From Sphingobacteriaceae bacterium (lineage in GTDB: Bacteria > Bacteroidota > Bacteroidia > B-17B0 > Aurantibacillaceae), in contig CANGGP010000029.1 in assembly GCA_947453445.1 (NCBI GenBank), positions 1-39,130 of the forward strand: a DNA stretch of 39,130 nt, read 5' to 3'. Made by a program: the position numbers and the translations under genes. The notes under the pieces were generated by a model, which saw only the letters and a program-made list of their open reading frames with translations, was not told where the DNA came from and made no database searches. Positions 1-7,758 of the stretch are shown here, in pieces; within the stretch, counting starts at the first letter, position 1, and each line of letters opens with the position of its first letter.

Positions 1-14
1 AACGCACGGGATGC

Positions 15-337
15 CCTGTGTGTGCTTCGCGGCATTATCTCAGTAATTTATTCTAACGAAAGTTACTTTACCGGATTGAGAGGGGCAACTGTTATAAACT
101 TGATGCAAAAGAAACAATCCCGATGGTTATCGGGATCAAGGCTGCCGAGAAATTTCTCGAAGTCCACTCTTGACCACCATTACTCGAAATCCGTTTAGGC
201 TAGCAGAAAATTACAGTAATTTCTTAAAGCGAATTGTGGCCTTACTTATTAACTTAAAGGTTCATAAACGCAAAATGGAAGAAACGCTCTCGTTCTAAAA
301 AATGCTAATTTAAAATTATCCCGGACACTAGCGATTT
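15..337. repeat. Left copy of a dispersed repeat, inverted relative to the right end
   Basis: Read forward, this segment matches the reverse complement of 38691-39130 almost base for base. The first roughly 55 bases differ at about one position, and the inner part (around 163-337) is about 85-90% identical by eye. It has no open reading frame of gene size. It differs from the right copy by a 20-bp palindrome it carries (117-136) and by lacking a 131-bp GC-rich segment. Both copies end inward near TTATCCCGGACA followed by TAGCGATT. A repeat at each contig end suggests a multi-copy element that the assembler could not cross. The element class is unknown. Confidence 0.85.
117..136. repeat. Perfect 8-bp-stem miniature palindrome inside the left repeat
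   Basis: The sequence ATCCCGAT-GGTT-ATCGGGAT forms a perfect 8-bp stem with a 4-base loop. The right-hand copy has only a short A-run at the corresponding place (between 'aagaaaca' and 'atcaaggctgccgag'). The palindrome therefore looks like an insertion into, or replacement within, the larger repeat. Confidence 0.7.
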
Positions 338-455
338 TTAATTCTTAATTAATTTTCACTCACACATGAGATCGAATTGCGAATGTAAAAAAGCCTGTAA
401 TTTTCCGAATTTGGCTATCAAAATAAAACTTGCGTAAAAGTTGAGCAGCATTTTG

Positions 456-463
456 TATATTTG
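456..463 (+). promoter_or_regulatory. Candidate -7 box (TATATTTG) for the kelch protein gene
   Basis: TATATTTG fits the Bacteroidota -7 consensus TAnnTTTG exactly and lies 24 bases before the start codon at 488. No good TTTG -33 element is present at 19-base spacing. The rest of 338-487 is AT-rich spacer in which I see nothing else. Confidence 0.5.
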
Positions 464-487
464 ATATAAGCCGCTAAACCTATAATC

Positions 488-2107
488 ATGCTAAAATCCA
501 TTCAAAAAAAAATACTCATTACAGGATTATTATTTCCTCATCTTCTTTTTTGCCAACTTGACTGGACATGGGTAAGTGGAGGCGGTGCTTCAACCCTTTA
601 TCAGGCTCCTGTTTTTGGAACAAAAGGTGTTTCAGCCCCTGCAAATACGCCGGGCAATAATGCCAATGCGCTTACTTGGAACGACAATAGCGGAAACTTC
701 TGGTTGTATGGAGGCAGAAATAATAATTCGGTTGACCGTGGTGAGCTCTGGAAATACGATATACTTAGCAAGCAATGGACCTGGATAACAGGATCGGGTA
801 GTGGTTCCGGTGCAGAAGCACCTGTATATGGCACAAAGAACTTGGCTTCACCATCAAATGATCCGGGTGCCAGAGTTGGTTCTGTTACTTGGACGGACAA
901 TGCCGGCGACTTATGGTTGTTTGGCGGCACTAATTTTATGTTGGGAGTAAGCAACGATCTTTGGAAATACAACATCTCAACAAATATGTGGACCTGGATG
1001 AATGGACCTTCAGTAAATACCAATATCACAAGGCAGCCCGTTTATGGCACGCAGGGCGTTTCTTCTTCTACCAACAGACCTCCGGCTGTAACAGGTGCAC
1101 TTTCGTGGAAAGATAATAATGGGGATTTTTGGCTTTTTGGAGGCGTAGGTGTAGATAACGCTTCCAATTATGGTGTATTTAATGATCTTTGGAAATACTC
1201 AGTTTCAACGAATCAATGGACTTGGGTAAAAGGCGGAGCTGCAGTGAATCAAATAGGGAACTATGGAACTTTAAATATTGCCTCTTCCACAAATATGCCT
1301 GGAGGAAAATCATTTACATCCGGCTGGGTTTCTAACGCTGGTGATTTGTATCTTTTTGGAGGAGAAAATAATGTTGCTTTGTTAAATGACTTGTGGAAAT
1401 TCAACATTGGCTCAGGCAATTGGACATGGTTAGGTGGCTCTTCATTACCCGGACAAAGCGGTGTTTACGGTACACAAGGCACTGCTTCAGCACAGAATAT
1501 TCCGGGCGCGAGGTCACAATTTTATACTTGGAAAGATAACAATGGCGATTTTTGGTTGTTCGGTGGAATAGATACGTATTGGTCATCGCATGTAATAAAT
1601 GATCTTTGGAGATACTCGGTATCGACAGGACTTTGGACATGGATGAAAGGATCATCAGTTGCTTTACAATCGGGTGTGTATGGAACCCTGGGTGTGTCTA
1701 ATCCCTCGAATACGCCGGGCGCTAGGAGCAACGGCGCAAGATGGACCGACAACCATGGTGATTTTTGGCTTTATAGTGGAGTAACAGCGAGCATGTCATT
1801 TATGCCAAGTGATATGTGGAAGTTCACATTAAATATTGCTTCGACTGTTGGCATTAAAGAAGAAGGCATTTCAACTATTTTAATTTACCCTAACCCAACA
1901 GATAATCAATTTAGTATTGAAATATCATCGGCTAAGGATAATGTAAGTTTCCAATTGTATAATTCTATAGGATCTATAGTGCGTTACGGTAAGCTGGCCG
2001 ATACAGCCAATTCTATTTCCGTTGAAGATTTGAACAGTGGCATCTATTTCTTACAAATTTATAAAGACGGTAAACTCATGGCTTCGAAAAAAGTAATTAT
2101 CAAGTAG
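488..2107 (+). CDS. Secreted six-bladed kelch-type propeller protein with T9SS type A sorting domain
   Basis: Residues 1-23 form a signal peptide (basic start, hydrophobic core, ending FCQ). Residues 24-450 hold six repeats of about 70 residues. Each has an 'FWLFGG' strand, a 'DLWKY' strand and a 'WTW' strand, which is the kelch/galactose-oxidase pattern. Six WTW motifs start at about 26, 97, 168, 244, 312 and 383. Six LWK/MWK motifs start at about 87, 158, 234, 302, 373 and 443. The first WTW therefore precedes the first complete repeat and the last repeat lacks one, so the N-terminal strand probably closes the ring. The last roughly 80 residues, starting at 'IYPNP', are a T9SS type A sorting domain. 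The protein is exported and probably surface-attached or released. The ligand is unknown and no catalytic residues are evident. It is monocistronic. Confidence 0.85.
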   Translation: MLKSIQKKILITGLLFPHLLFCQLDWTWVSGGGASTLYQAPVFGTKGVSAPANTPGNNANALTWNDNSGNFWLYGGRNNNSVDRGELWKYDILSKQWTWITGSGSGSGAEAPVYGTKNLASPSNDPGARVGSVTWTDNAGDLWLFGGTNFMLGVSNDLWKYNISTNMWTWMNGPSVNTNITRQPVYGTQGVSSSTNRPPAVTGALSWKDNNGDFWLFGGVGVDNASNYGVFNDLWKYSVSTNQWTWVKGGAAVNQIGNYGTLNIASSTNMPGGKSFTSGWVSNAGDLYLFGGENNVALLNDLWKFNIGSGNWTWLGGSSLPGQSGVYGTQGTASAQNIPGARSQFYTWKDNNGDFWLFGGIDTYWSSHVINDLWRYSVSTGLWTWMKGSSVALQSGVYGTLGVSNPSNTPGARSNGARWTDNHGDFWLYSGVTASMSFMPSDMWKFTLNIASTVGIKEEGISTILIYPNPTDNQFSIEISSAKDNVSFQLYNSIGSIVRYGKLADTANSISVEDLNSGIYFLQIYKDGKLMASKKVIIK

Positions 2108-2264
2108 AAGAAAGTGTTTTTTGAAATATTAATCTGATTTTAATTTTGCTTCTTAATTGTATGTCTTTCACATTTATGTGGTTTTGTAAATTTTAGCTTT
2201 TCCCAATTTATTCGCGAATAATTGCAAATACCCAATCATTAATTTTAATATTGTTAATAAATAT

Positions 2265-2284
2265 CTTTCAAATATTATTGAAAG
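2265..2284. promoter_or_regulatory. Candidate operator dyad in front of the GbsR/MarR-type regulator
   Basis: CTTTCAA-ATATTA-TTGAAAG is a perfect 7-bp inverted repeat with a 6-base spacer. Its right arm overlaps the putative -33 element (ATTG, 2277-2280) of the regulator's promoter, where a repressor would block transcription. MarR/GbsR-type dimers commonly autoregulate through such dyads. A related dyad lies at 2834-2851 before the next gene. No binding data exist, so the assignment is an inference. Confidence 0.5.
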
Positions 2285-2307
2285 TTTAGAAAATAGCCGT
2301 ATATTTG
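2277..2307 (+). promoter_or_regulatory. Promoter of the regulator gene (ATTG-N19-TATATTTG)
   Basis: ATTG (2277-2280), a 19-base spacer and TATATTTG (2300-2307) match the Bacteroidota sigma-A promoter TTTG-N19-TAnnTTTG at all but one position. The -7 box ends only 4 bases before the ATG, so the transcript would start at or next to the start codon, giving a leaderless or nearly leaderless mRNA. Confidence 0.65.
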
Positions 2308-2311
2308 TGGC

Positions 2312-2818
2312 ATGAAATACAACCTCGCAAAAGATAAATTCATACAAACCTGGGGTACATTGGGCAGTAGCTGGGGAATCAGTCGAACAATGGCACAGGT
2401 GCATGCGCTACTTTTAATTAGTCCTGAAGCTTTAAGTGCAGAAGAAATAATGGCAGATTTGAAGATATCTCGCGGCAATGCAAATATGACGATTCGTGAT
2501 TTAATGGGTTGGGGACTTGTTTTTAAAGAATTGCGTGCAGGTGATAGAAAAGAGTATTTTATTGCAGAAAAAGATATTTGGAAAGTAGCAAAACAAATCA
2601 TAAAAGAACGTCGTAAACGTGAAATAGAACCGGTTTTAGCCGTTCTTGAAGAACTAAAGAAAATTGAAGGAGCTAAAGACGATAAAAAAAATAAAGCATT
2701 TGTTGAAGCTGTTACCAACATTGAAAGCGTTGTTGAAAAAGCCGATTTCGCATTAGACAGAGCCATTAAACTCGATGAAAATGCCTTGGTTAATGCTTTG
2801 TTTAAATTATTTAAATAA
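2312..2818 (+). CDS. GbsR/MarR-family winged-helix transcriptional regulator
   Basis: This 168-residue cytoplasmic protein matches the GbsR-like branch of the MarR superfamily. An N-terminal helix ('WGTLGSSWGISR') is followed by a winged helix at about 25-90 with the recognition region 'ISRGNANMTIRDL' and the wing 'ELRAGDRKEYF'. A long charged helical tail (about 90-168) probably dimerises. The family responds to small ligands such as choline in Bacillus GbsR; the ligand here is unknown. A near-leaderless promoter and a dyad lie directly upstream. A second dyad lies in the 52-base gap before the two membrane-protein genes that follow. The simplest reading is a local repressor of itself and of 2871-4570. 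Confidence 0.8.
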   Translation: MKYNLAKDKFIQTWGTLGSSWGISRTMAQVHALLLISPEALSAEEIMADLKISRGNANMTIRDLMGWGLVFKELRAGDRKEYFIAEKDIWKVAKQIIKERRKREIEPVLAVLEELKKIEGAKDDKKNKAFVEAVTNIESVVEKADFALDRAIKLDENALVNALFKLFK

Positions 2819-2833
2819 AAAAATGTCCAAATG

Positions 2834-2851
2834 TTTCAATAAATACTGAAA
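2834..2851. promoter_or_regulatory. Second candidate operator, before the membrane-protein pair
   Basis: TTTCAA-TAAATA-CTGAAA has the same 18-base geometry as the core of the 2265-2284 dyad (TTTCAA-N6-TTGAAA), with one mismatch in the right arm. It sits between the regulator's stop codon and the start codon at 2871. An overlapping alternative dyad (TGTTTC at 2832-2837, GAAACA at 2857-2862) is also possible. Confidence 0.4.
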
Positions 2852-2870
2852 GTACAGAAACAAGATTTAT

Positions 2871-3245
2871 ATGTATACAATTACTGCATATCTCATTTAT
2901 TTAACCTGTAGTTTAATAACTGTATTTATTGTCGGTAAAAATTTGCACAGCAATGGCTTAAATTATTTATTTGGTGAGTGTCCCGACGAAGCCATGAGTA
3001 ATAGCGCCAACAATTTTCTTTATGTTGGTTACTGTCTTTTAAACTCAGCATTCGCATTATTCTTTTTAGAAACGACACCTCAATTAATAAATTCAGCTCA
3101 AGTTGTTGAATTTATCTCAGCTTCTCAGGGAATTATTTTTTTATCCTTAGGGATACTTCATATTTTGAATCTTTTTATTGCTCCAAAAATTATAAATCAA
3201 TTGCTCAAAAAGAAATTATTAACCAATAAAAATCAGAAATCATGA
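2871..3245 (+). CDS. Small integral membrane protein, paralogue of the next gene
   Basis: This 124-residue protein has about three hydrophobic segments (roughly 5-22, 48-68 and 82-105) and a basic C-terminus. I do not recognise a named family. The N-terminal half aligns with the following protein: both show 'AYxIYL', then 'K-x-LH-x-N', then an acidic stretch, 'NN' and an aromatic/Gly-rich helix. The two genes are therefore tandem paralogues. Its stop overlaps the next start (ATGA at 3242-3245), so the pair is translationally coupled. The GbsR-type regulator lies upstream. A two-subunit membrane complex is a plausible inference; its function is unknown. Confidence 0.75.
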   Translation: MYTITAYLIYLTCSLITVFIVGKNLHSNGLNYLFGECPDEAMSNSANNFLYVGYCLLNSAFALFFLETTPQLINSAQVVEFISASQGIIFLSLGILHILNLFIAPKIINQLLKKKLLTNKNQKS

Positions 3246-3637
3246 ATTACCACATCATCGCTTACAGCATTTATTTACCGGTTACTTTCGCACTTAGTAT
3301 CTGGATTGCAAAAAGTTTGCATAAAAATACCAGGGCATTTCTGCTCGAAAAGTTTAATGCCAGAGAAGAATTGGCTTCTGCAACAAATAACCTTATTCAA
3401 ACAGGCTTTTATCTTATTGCTTTGGGTTTTTCATTTATGCACATGCGCATAGAAGGAAAGCTGGAATATGAGAATGGAATTGGTAAATGGGTACAGATGA
3501 ATGGAAGTAAAGAAACCATTGAGACGCTAGCATCAAAACTTGGGAGTTTTACGCTGGTATTAGGTTTGCTATTGTTTTTAAATTTCTTCGTCATGATCAT
3601 GATACAGTCGCCTAAGAAAGTGGAAAAAAAAGTTTAA
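3242..3637 (+). CDS. Small integral membrane protein, second member of the paralogous pair
   Basis: This 131-residue protein has hydrophobic segments at about 5-22, 53-68 and 98-122, and a lysine-rich tail. It shares the N-terminal 'AYSIYL...KSLHKN...SATNNL' pattern with the preceding protein. It also has a longer polar loop ('EGKLEYENGIGKWVQMNGSK') between helices 2 and 3. It starts inside the previous stop codon and ends 15 bases before the epimerase gene, so all belong to one transcription unit. No enzyme motif is visible. Confidence 0.75.
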   Translation: MNYHIIAYSIYLPVTFALSIWIAKSLHKNTRAFLLEKFNAREELASATNNLIQTGFYLIALGFSFMHMRIEGKLEYENGIGKWVQMNGSKETIETLASKLGSFTLVLGLLLFLNFFVMIMIQSPKKVEKKV

Positions 3638-3652
3638 TTTAAAATTGACATC

Positions 3653-4570
3653 ATGAAAAAATTAATAATAGCTGGTGGGTCGGGTTTTTTAGGTAAAGAA
3701 CTGATCGACCATTTAAACAATCAATTCGATAAAATAATTATACTTTCAAGAACAGTCGGTAAAGATGAAGGCAAAATTAACTATCGCAAATGGGATGCGC
3801 GGACTTCAGGAAATTGGAGCGAAGATTTTGAAGAGGCCGATGTAATCATCAATCTCTGTGGAAAAAGTGTTGATTGCAGATACACCAAAAAAAACAAAGC
3901 TGAAATTTTTTCTTCAAGATTGGATTCAACTAAAATAATAGGTGAAGCAATACTAAAATGCAAAAACCCACCAAAGTTGTGGATTAATGGGGCTTCTGCA
4001 ACTATTTATACGCATAGTGAAGATACACCTATGACAGAAAGTACCGGAAAAATAGGTTCAGGTTTTTCAGTGGAAGTTTGCAAAGCATGGGAAAAAACAT
4101 TCAACGAATTTAATTTGCCTCATACCCGAAAAATAAACCTGCGCATTTCGATGGTGTTTGGTAACACAGGGGGTGTTTTTCCGGTTTTAGTAGGATTAAC
4201 AAAAAAAGGGCTAGGAGGCACAATGGGTAAAGGAACCCAACAAGTTAGCTGGATACACATTGATGATTTTTGCGAAAGTGTTAAGTGGATTATAGAAAAT
4301 AAAAACAAATCCGGCGTATACAATCTGGTAGCACCGGAGCCGGTTGTGAACAAAAAATTGATGGCACTTTTACGCCAGTTAACTAGTATTAAAATAGGTC
4401 TGCCTGCCACTTCATGGATGCTTGAAGTCGGGGCTTTCTTTTTAAGAACCGAAACTGAACTGATCCTCAAAAGCCGCTATTCGTATCCTGAAAAACTTTT
4501 GAATGAAGGGTTTAAGTTCAAGTATAACAAAATTGAGGAAGCCTTGATGTCTTTGATAAAACCCCACTAA
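3653..4570 (+). CDS. TIGR01777-family NAD(P)-dependent epimerase (YfcH/SDR39U1-like)
   Basis: This 305-residue protein belongs to the extended short-chain dehydrogenase family. The nucleotide-binding motif 'GGSGFLGKEL' starts at about residue 8, and 'DVIINLCG' begins near residue 63. 'INGASATIYTHS' stands where other SDRs carry the catalytic Ser, and 'RISMVFG' and 'SWIHIDDFCESV' are typical of TIGR01777 (E. coli YfcH, human SDR39U1). The C-terminal roughly 50 residues match the DUF1731 region of this family. The substrate is not known for the family. It is the last gene of the regulator/membrane-pair unit. Confidence 0.85.
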   Translation: MKKLIIAGGSGFLGKELIDHLNNQFDKIIILSRTVGKDEGKINYRKWDARTSGNWSEDFEEADVIINLCGKSVDCRYTKKNKAEIFSSRLDSTKIIGEAILKCKNPPKLWINGASATIYTHSEDTPMTESTGKIGSGFSVEVCKAWEKTFNEFNLPHTRKINLRISMVFGNTGGVFPVLVGLTKKGLGGTMGKGTQQVSWIHIDDFCESVKWIIENKNKSGVYNLVAPEPVVNKKLMALLRQLTSIKIGLPATSWMLEVGAFFLRTETELILKSRYSYPEKLLNEGFKFKYNKIEEALMSLIKPH

Positions 4571-4630
4571 CAAAAGAAAACAGCACTAATTTTTTCTTAT
4601 TCTCAAACATTCCTTAACTTTAAGCCTCAA

Positions 4631-4666
4631 TTCTAATTTTTAATTTTTCATTCTTAATTTTTAATT
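4631..4666. repeat. Two imperfect AT-rich tandem units before ettA
   Basis: TTCTAATTTTTAATTTTTCA is followed directly by TTCTTAATTTTTAATT, two copies of an about 18-20-base unit. Similar 'TTTTTAATTCTTAATTAATTTT' wording occurs near 335-356. It may be promoter-associated AT-rich sequence or a small tandem duplication. I see no clear -7 box here. Confidence 0.4.
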
Positions 4667-4672
4667 GCACAT

Positions 4673-6367
4673 ATGTCAGCAACTCCCGAAGGACGTCAGA
4701 TAATTTTTAGCATGGTGAACGTATCGAAGATACATCCACCGCAAAAACAAGTTTTAAAGGACATTTACATTTCGTTTTATTACGGCGCTAAAATTGGCGT
4801 TTTGGGTTTAAACGGTTCAGGTAAATCTTCTTTGTTGCGTATCATGGCCGGTATGGATAAAGATTATATTGGGGAAATTCACCAATCGCCGGGATATTCG
4901 GTGGGCATGTTGGAGCAAGAACCGAAATTGGATGAAAGTAAAACGGTGATTGAAATTGTGCGTGAAGGCGTTCAGAAATACGTGGATATTTTGAATGAAT
5001 TTGAAGAGGTGAACAACAAGTTTGGCGATGAAGAAATTTTGAATGATCCTGATAAAATGGATAAGCTCATTAACCGTCAGGCCCAATTACAAGAACTAAT
5101 TGACCAACATGATTTATGGAATTTAGACAACCGTTTGGAGCGATCGATGGATGCTTTGCGCTGTCCTGAAAGCGATGCGTCGATAAAAGTATTATCAGGT
5201 GGTGAGCGCCGCCGTGTGGCCTTGTGCCGCTTGTTGTTGCAAGAACCCGATATTTTATTGTTGGATGAGCCCACCAACCACTTGGATGCTGAGAGCGTTG
5301 ATTGGTTAGAACAACATTTAAAACAATACAAGGGCACCATTATAGCCGTAACCCACGATAGATATTTCTTAGACAATGTTGCAGGATGGATTTTGGAATT
5401 AGATAGGGGCGAAGGTATTCCTTGGAAAGGCAATTACAGCAGTTGGTTGGAGCAAAAAGGTGCCCGTTTAAAACAAGAAGAAAAAACAGAAAGCAAACGT
5501 CAGAAAACATTGGCGCGTGAATTGGATTGGGTACGTCAGGGTGTTAAAGGCCGCGGTGTGAAACAAAAAGCACGTTTAAACAACTATGAAAAAATGTTGA
5601 ACGAGGATGTAAAATCGAAAGAAGAAAACTTGGAGATTTTTATTCCTAACGGTCCGCGCTTGGGTACAGAAGTCATTGAATCGATTGGTGTTTCGAAAGG
5701 ATTTGGCAACCGCTTGTTGTATGAAGGATTAAACTTTAAGTTACCGCCTGCGGGTATTGTTGGTATTATTGGTCCGAATGGTGCAGGTAAAACCACCTTG
5801 TTTCGCATGATCATGAAGGAGGAGCAACCCAACAGCGGGGAGTTTAAAGTAGGACCAACGGTTAAGTTGGCTTATGTGGATCAAAACCACAAGGAGTTAG
5901 ATCCGAATAAAACTGTGTATGATGTGATTAGTGGGGGGTTAGACAATTTGATGTTGGGTGGTAAAGCCATGAATTCAAGGGCCTATATTTCACGTTTTAA
6001 TTTTGCAGGCAGTGATCAGGGTAAAAAAGTCTCAGTTTTATCAGGTGGTGAGCGTAACCGTTTGCATTTGGCCATGGCTTTAAAAGAAGAAGGTAACGTA
6101 TTGCTGCTTGACGAACCAACCAATGATTTAGATGTAAATACATTGCGTGCTTTGGAAGAGGGTTTAGAAAACTTTGCCGGTTGTGCGGTGATCATTAGTC
6201 ACGACCGTTGGTTTTTAGACCGTGTGTGTACGCACATATTGGCTTTTGAAGGCGATAGCTCTGTTTATTGGTTTGAAGGCGGTTACAGTGAGTATGAAGA
6301 AAACCGCAAAAAACGTGTGGGCAATGTTGAACCAAAACGCCCGCGCTATAAAAAATTGGCGTTATAA
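4673..6367 (+). CDS. ettA: Energy-dependent translational throttle protein EttA (ABC-F ATPase)
   Basis: This 564-residue soluble protein has two ABC ATPase domains and no membrane segments, close to the usual EttA length of about 555. Domain 1 has Walker A 'GLNGSGKS' (45-52), signature 'LSGGE' (174-178) and Walker B 'ILLLDEPTNHLD' (194-205). Domain 2 has 'GPNGAGKT' (367-374), 'LSGGE' (456-460) and 'VLLLDEPTNDLD' (476-487). The acidic insert at about 95-145 corresponds to the EttA arm that contacts the L1 stalk. The charged linker at about 250-325 corresponds to the P-site tRNA interaction motif. EttA binds the ribosomal E site and gates the first steps of elongation according to the ATP/ADP ratio. 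A universal stress protein and a thioesterase follow. Confidence 0.93.
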   Translation: MSATPEGRQIIFSMVNVSKIHPPQKQVLKDIYISFYYGAKIGVLGLNGSGKSSLLRIMAGMDKDYIGEIHQSPGYSVGMLEQEPKLDESKTVIEIVREGVQKYVDILNEFEEVNNKFGDEEILNDPDKMDKLINRQAQLQELIDQHDLWNLDNRLERSMDALRCPESDASIKVLSGGERRRVALCRLLLQEPDILLLDEPTNHLDAESVDWLEQHLKQYKGTIIAVTHDRYFLDNVAGWILELDRGEGIPWKGNYSSWLEQKGARLKQEEKTESKRQKTLARELDWVRQGVKGRGVKQKARLNNYEKMLNEDVKSKEENLEIFIPNGPRLGTEVIESIGVSKGFGNRLLYEGLNFKLPPAGIVGIIGPNGAGKTTLFRMIMKEEQPNSGEFKVGPTVKLAYVDQNHKELDPNKTVYDVISGGLDNLMLGGKAMNSRAYISRFNFAGSDQGKKVSVLSGGERNRLHLAMALKEEGNVLLLDEPTNDLDVNTLRALEEGLENFAGCAVIISHDRWFLDRVCTHILAFEGDSSVYWFEGGYSEYEENRKKRVGNVEPKRPRYKKLAL

Positions 6368-6432
6368 GGTGTTTTTGTCAATAAGATTTACTATTATTAC
6401 TAGCGAATTTAATTACATAATAACTTAGGTTT

Positions 6433-7335
6433 ATGATTCATTTTAAGCATTCTAAAATTTTAATACCGGTTGATTTTAGTGAAACATCAATGTTAGCTAT
6501 TCGTCACGGTGCCTTTATTGCTTCTTTTGTGAAGGCCGATTTACATTTGTTGCATGTGGTGAACCAAAACTATGGTTCTCAAAACATGTTTTTGCCTTTG
6601 GTGAGTTTGGAAATACAAACGGAGATTGAGAAAAAAGCCGTTGAGCGTTTAAATGAATTGGCTGAAGAGTTAAAACACCAATATCAAATAGAAATACATA
6701 AAATTGTAAAATTGGGTTCTGCCAGTACCGAAATTTCGCAAGTGGCCAGGGAAATTGGTGCTTCGTTGATTGTGATGGGAACGCATGGTTATTCGGTGAT
6801 TAAGGAATTGGTAATTGGTTCAACGGCCATGAAAGTGCTTACCAAAGCGCCTTGTCCTACCATGGTTACCAGCGTTACAACCGATCGCATAGGGTACACT
6901 AAAATTGTGTTGCCAATTGATAATACAGTAAACACCAAACAAAAAGTACAGTATGCCATTGAAATGGCGAAACAATTTTCTGCAACATTATATCCTTTGG
7001 GCTTATTGGATTCGGATGAAGGAGACCAAGCGCCGCATATGGAAATGGTGATTCATCAAATTGAAGAAGTAGCCAAGAGCAAAGGGGTGATGTTTAGAAG
7101 CAATATTATTAAAAACGTTAAAAACCGCGCCAATACTTCTGTTGAATATGCCCATTCGGTAAATGCCGATTTGATGATTATCATGACGGATCAGGATGCT
7201 GAATTGAGCGGCTTTTTCCTCGGACCTTATTCACAACAAATTATCCACTTAAGTAAGATTCCGGTTATTGCCATTCGTCCTGAAGAATTATATCAAACTG
7301 ATGGATCTTTATTAACCGGTACTAGTAGCGGATAA
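6433..7335 (+). CDS. Tandem-domain universal stress protein (UspA family)
   Basis: This 300-residue cytoplasmic protein has two Usp domains. Domain 1 (about 5-150) begins 'KILIPVDFSETS' and contains 'MGTHG' followed nine residues later by 'GST', the G-x2-G-x9-G-S/T nucleotide-binding motif, so ATP binding is likely. Domain 2 (about 155-288) begins 'KIVLPIDNT' but its matching segment reads 'MTDQDAELSGFFLGPYSQQ', without the glycine pair, so it probably does not bind ATP. It lies 65 bases after ettA and 10 bases before the thioesterase gene and is probably cotranscribed with both. Confidence 0.88.
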   Translation: MIHFKHSKILIPVDFSETSMLAIRHGAFIASFVKADLHLLHVVNQNYGSQNMFLPLVSLEIQTEIEKKAVERLNELAEELKHQYQIEIHKIVKLGSASTEISQVAREIGASLIVMGTHGYSVIKELVIGSTAMKVLTKAPCPTMVTSVTTDRIGYTKIVLPIDNTVNTKQKVQYAIEMAKQFSATLYPLGLLDSDEGDQAPHMEMVIHQIEEVAKSKGVMFRSNIIKNVKNRANTSVEYAHSVNADLMIIMTDQDAELSGFFLGPYSQQIIHLSKIPVIAIRPEELYQTDGSLLTGTSSG

Positions 7336-7345
7336 TTTTTATACT

Positions 7346-7756
7346 ATGCTCATAAAACCATTTATTATTGAAAATGATATTGAGTGGGCAGAACTTGATT
7401 TATTTGGCCATGTGAACAACGTGGCCTTTTTCTTTTATGTGCAAAAAGCAAGGTTAAAATTTTGTGAGTACTTGGGTTTAACAAGTTTGAATGAAAGCGG
7501 TAAAAATGGATTTATTGTAGCCTCTAGTCACTGCGATTTTTTGCAACCCTTGTTTTATCCTGGCAAGGTTCAATTGATTGTAAATGTAGAAGCTGTAAAT
7601 AACAGCAGTTTTGTACTCACTTATCAAATCATTAATCAACAGCAAGTCATAGCAGCCAAAGCCAAAGATGTGTTGGTGGTTTTTGATTACCAAAATCGTA
7701 AAAAGGTGTTGATGGATGCATCCATCAAAGAAAAATTAAAAGTATATCAATTGTAA
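7346..7756 (+). CDS. Hotdog-fold acyl-CoA thioesterase (4HBT family)
   Basis: This 136-residue single hotdog domain carries the 4HBT signature 'DLFGHVNNVAFFFYVQKAR' at about residues 19-37. The aspartate and the HVNN loop form the catalytic region of 4-hydroxybenzoyl-CoA thioesterase-like enzymes. The specific acyl-CoA cannot be read from the sequence. It is the last gene after ettA and usp. Its stop lies 2 bases from the stop of the convergent gene, leaving no room for a conventional intrinsic terminator. Confidence 0.8.
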   Translation: MLIKPFIIENDIEWAELDLFGHVNNVAFFFYVQKARLKFCEYLGLTSLNESGKNGFIVASSHCDFLQPLFYPGKVQLIVNVEAVNNSSFVLTYQIINQQQVIAAKAKDVLVVFDYQNRKKVLMDASIKEKLKVYQL

Positions 7757-7758
7757 AA

